Below are positions 61,713 through 64,000 of a stretch of 64,000 bases of DNA, piece by piece (the stretch's first letter is position 1; each line of letters opens with the position of its first letter). The stretch is from assembly GCA_020444045.1 (NCBI GenBank), contig JAHLLS010000004.1, forward strand, positions 62,001 through 126,000, given 5' to 3'. This DNA comes from Deltaproteobacteria bacterium. Lineage in GTDB: Bacteria > Desulfobacterota > Desulfobacteria > Desulfobacterales > UBA5852. The position numbers and the translations under genes were made by a program. The notes under the pieces were generated by a model that saw only the letters and a list, made by a program, of their open reading frames with translations, was not told the DNA's origin and did not search any database.

Positions 61713-62567
61713 CTATTCGCGGACCTGCCGGGCACGATACTGGATGTAAGCGTTGCGCATGGCGGTATAGGGATCGAGGGACATGTCCCTGAATTTCTTG
61801 TACTCGCCGGCGTTGGGAGCATAGTTTGCAAATTCACGATAGCTCCAGATCGCGGCATACTCCCACAGTTTGATATCGAGATAGGTAAGAGGGTCCAGAA
61901 ATCCGTTGCCGATGCGTCCCAGGGTGTCCCTCGCCGATGAGGGGCCCACCAGGGGCAGCACCAGATAGAACCCCTGTCCAATGCCCCAGGCGCCGAAAAC
62001 CTGCCCGATGTCTTCATCCGCCACTTCCCAGCCGGTCCACGTCTCTTCTTTGGCCAGATCGGCAAACCCCAGTATGCCGAAAGTCGTGTTGATCAGAAAC
62101 CGCCCGCCTTCTGTGCCGGCTTCTTTCCATTTGGCCTGCAGCAGACAGCTGACCAGCCGCACCGGCGTGTACCAGTTGGAAAAGAAGTTGGTCACCCCGC
62201 CCCGGATGGTTTCGGGCAGGATTTTGTTATAGCCCCGGGCGGCTGGTTCGCCGATATAGAGGAAGACGAAATCGTTGAAATGCCAGATGCCCTTGTTGAC
62301 GTAATAGAGCGGGTCGGCGATGGTCAATTCTTCCTCTTCGTCTTCAAATAACCCCTCTTCGTCTTCCCACAGGTCATCTTCTTCCTCTTGTTTTCTTTCA
62401 ACCGCATCTTGGATGACGCCTTTTTGCTGCGCCAGGTAGATCACCTCGTTTTCCGAGGATGGGAGCACAAAAGCGGGCAAAGGGCGGGTCGGAGCGCTCC
62501 AGACCGGCGATAAGAGACCGTTTGCCAGCAGGCCCATGGCCACTGCGAGTATTCGTAAAACCCTCAT
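61713..62567 (-). CDS. mlaA: MlaA/VacJ-family phospholipid transport protein
   Basis: 284 residues with a signal peptide (VLRILAVAMGLLANGLLSPVWSA), no lipobox Cys. The core is family-typical: DPLYYVNKGIWHFNDFVFLYIGEPAARGYNKILPETIRGGVTNFFSNWYTPVRLVSCLLQAKWKEAGTEGGRFLINTTFGILGFADLA and GPSSARDTLGRIGNGF. Between them, residues about 59-80 are a run of Asp/Glu, unusual for MlaA. It removes phospholipid from the outer leaflet and feeds MlaD. It follows mlaD on the same strand. Confidence 0.93.
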   Translation of the reverse strand: MRVLRILAVAMGLLANGLLSPVWSAPTRPLPAFVLPSSENEVIYLAQQKGVIQDAVERKQEEEDDLWEDEEGLFEDEEEELTIADPLYYVNKGIWHFNDFVFLYIGEPAARGYNKILPETIRGGVTNFFSNWYTPVRLVSCLLQAKWKEAGTEGGRFLINTTFGILGFADLAKEETWTGWEVADEDIGQVFGAWGIGQGFYLVLPLVGPSSARDTLGRIGNGFLDPLTYLDIKLWEYAAIWSYREFANYAPNAGEYKKFRDMSLDPYTAMRNAYIQYRARQVRE

Positions 62568-62658
62568 AGGATGCGTCTCTCTCTTTTATTGAATGCCTAC
62601 CGCATAACGATTTACCGTATGATGTGTCGCCGACTGAAACAGGGGCCACCACTTTGCC

Positions 62659-63114
62659 TTATTCTTTTTCGACATCGCCAAAAGCATATTTGCTGACAAG
62701 CTCCATGATATCCACCGGAGATTCGGTTTCGATGATCGTGTCACCGTCTGCGAGTCGTTCGCCGCCCCCCCCGGGGTCGATTTCGACAAACTTGTCACCG
62801 ATCAGCCCGGCCGTCTTGATGGAGGCAATCGCATCGTCAAAGACTTCAATTTCTTTGTTGATCCGCAGGACCGCGATGGCCTGTTGCTTTTCCTGGTCCA
62901 TCTTGAAGCCGGCCACCCGCCCGATCTCCATCCCCATCATCTCGATCGCGTTGCCGACCCGCAGACCGCTTACCGTGCTAAAGGGCGCATACAGGGAATA
63001 GCTGTTGTCACCGGCAATGGAAATGTTGCCGATGCGAACGGCCATAAAGCTGATCGCAGCCAGGCCCAGCACCACAAATAGGCCGACAATGGTTTCGTTG
63101 GAGTATTTTTTCAT
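62659..63114 (-). CDS. mlaD: MlaD-like MCE-domain phospholipid transport protein
   Basis: 151 residues. One N-terminal membrane segment (TIVGLFVVLGLAAISFMAVRIG) is followed by a single MCE domain (YSLYAPFSTVSGLRVGNAIEMMGMEIGRVAGFKMDQEKQQAIAVLRINKEIEVFDDAIASIKTAGLIGDKFVEIDPGG). Its length fits MlaD. It forms the hexameric ring receiving lipid from MlaA-associated carriers. An MlaC gene is not seen between this and mlaA. Confidence 0.92.
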   Translation of the reverse strand: MKKYSNETIVGLFVVLGLAAISFMAVRIGNISIAGDNSYSLYAPFSTVSGLRVGNAIEMMGMEIGRVAGFKMDQEKQQAIAVLRINKEIEVFDDAIASIKTAGLIGDKFVEIDPGGGGERLADGDTIIETESPVDIMELVSKYAFGDVEKE

Positions 63115-63177
63115 TGCGCGCCTTTCTTCATTCCATGGGATGCGATTGCCGCGGGCATCCGTTTGGCTCCTGCATTT

Positions 63178-64000
63178 TTATAGCAAAAATGACGTAACAA
63201 TATAATCGGCCACCAGGATGGAGACACATGAAAGCACCACCGCCGATGTCGTTGCAAAACTGACGCTGCGCGCGCCGTAGCTGTCCTTGCGCATATGCGT
63301 GAAATAGCCCTGGTAACAGCAGATGGTGGAAACGATGACCGCGAAAACCAGGGATTTGATAAACCCGCCATTGATGTCTGTCATTTCGACACTGCTTTGG
63401 ATGCGATAGAAATAGGCGCCCTCATTGACCCCCATGAGCACGACCCCACTGATATAGCCCCCCAGAATACCGATCAAGTCGAACAGCGCCGTCAGGATGG
63501 GAAAGCTCACGATGGCCGCCGCGATCTTGGGACTGATCAAATACCCGATGGGGTCGATGCGCATGGTGAACAAGGCATCGATCTGTTCCGAATTGCGCTG
63601 GATGCCGATCTCGGCCGTCATGGACGACCCGGCCCGCGCCGTGATCATGATGGCGGTCAGCACGGGGCCCAACTCCCGGATGATCGACAGCGCCACGGCG
63701 GAACCCAAAACACCGGTGGAGCCGTATTTGACCAGGGTGTAATAAAGCTGCAGCCCCATGACCATGCCGGTGAAAAAGCCCACCAGCGCAACAATGTTGA
63801 CGGTTTTGGCGCCGATGATGTTGATCTGCTGAACAATGGCCCGAAATTGTTTGCGCCCGAAGATGAGAACAAGGGCTTTGATCAGGAAGATGGCCGCCGC
63901 TCCCAGGTTGTTCACCAGGCCGACCACCCGTTGGCCCAATGGTTCGAACAGGCGGCTCAGCAGGGTTTCCGGCGGCGGCGCCAGCGGGCGGCCGATCTCG
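63178..64000 (-). CDS. mlaE: MlaE-like phospholipid ABC permease (5' end beyond the window)
   Basis: The open frame continues to the right edge, with EIGRPLAPPPETLLSRLFEPLGQRVVG as lead-in. About 270 residues are visible, with five to six membrane segments and the MlaE motifs: IVALVGFFTGMVMGLQLYYTLVKYGSTGVLGSAVALSIIRELGPVLTAIMITARAGSSMTAEIGIQRNSEQIDAL and GILGGYISGVVLMGVN. It moves phospholipid at the inner membrane with an MlaF ATPase, which is not between mlaE and mlaD here. Confidence 0.93.
   Translation of the reverse strand, partial: EIGRPLAPPPETLLSRLFEPLGQRVVGLVNNLGAAAIFLIKALVLIFGRKQFRAIVQQINIIGAKTVNIVALVGFFTGMVMGLQLYYTLVKYGSTGVLGSAVALSIIRELGPVLTAIMITARAGSSMTAEIGIQRNSEQIDALFTMRIDPIGYLISPKIAAAIVSFPILTALFDLIGILGGYISGVVLMGVNEGAYFYRIQSSVEMTDINGGFIKSLVFAVIVSTICCYQGYFTHMRKDSYGARSVSFATTSAVVLSCVSILVADYIVTSFLL

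Overview
The window is a dense, high-GC bacterial chromosome segment. The gene content suggests a sulfate-reducing or syntrophic deltaproteobacterium (Desulfobacterota, probably Desulfobacterales-like). The inference rests on a selenocysteine formate dehydrogenase, a MetF/MetV pair beside a tetrahaem c3-type cytochrome, a tungsten-type aldehyde:ferredoxin oxidoreductase, FmdB zinc ribbons and a DUF169 protein. I saw no rRNA, tRNA, CRISPR array, prophage or intact transposase.

Layout. 1-8.9 kb: start of a Dus enzyme, an EamA transporter, a LysM protein, a lipoprotein/TetR pair and a very large AsmA-like envelope protein. 8.9-12.1 kb: a GAF/sigma-54 activator, a cyclic-nucleotide-binding protein and small zinc ribbons. 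12.4-18 kb: a catabolic-looking set (SDR, ThDP lyase, BASS transporter, zinc dehydrogenase, TetR). 18-22.3 kb: hydrolase, RNase D, ThrS, VanZ-like protein.

22.4-28.7 kb is the energy-metabolism core. A formate dehydrogenase is interrupted by an in-frame UGA that is followed at the canonical distance by a textbook bacterial SECIS hairpin. Converging on it is an operon of metF, a NarI/DsrM-like membrane subunit, an HdrC-like iron-sulfur protein, a tetrahaem cytochrome and metV. This looks like a membrane- and cytochrome-coupled methylene-tetrahydrofolate reductase and is the best candidate here for an undescribed system.

29-34.2 kb: a 27-residue membrane peptide, an ECF sigma/anti-sigma pair, an exported subtilase and a secreted protein broken by an in-frame amber codon. 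34.2-38.3 kb: YjbQ, an acyl-CoA ligase, a 160-bp MITE-like repeat (its inverted second copy lies at 59.4 kb), an orphan HsdR-N nuclease-like protein and a REP-type repeat. 38.3-43 kb: CheW, a chemoreceptor, a receiver-PATAN-roadblock protein and a small duplicated CxxxxC protein. 43.1-45.8 kb: AOR and its four-cluster ferredoxin.

46-55.5 kb holds small proteins, HU, an HNH nuclease, lipid acyltransferase, DUF169, thioesterase, GlpD and a GalT-like enzyme. 55.5-64 kb holds a ROK kinase, an acyltransferase, a two-component system preceded by a TTTTACA direct repeat, a secreted hydrolase, a STAS protein and an Mla lipid-transport cluster running off the right edge.
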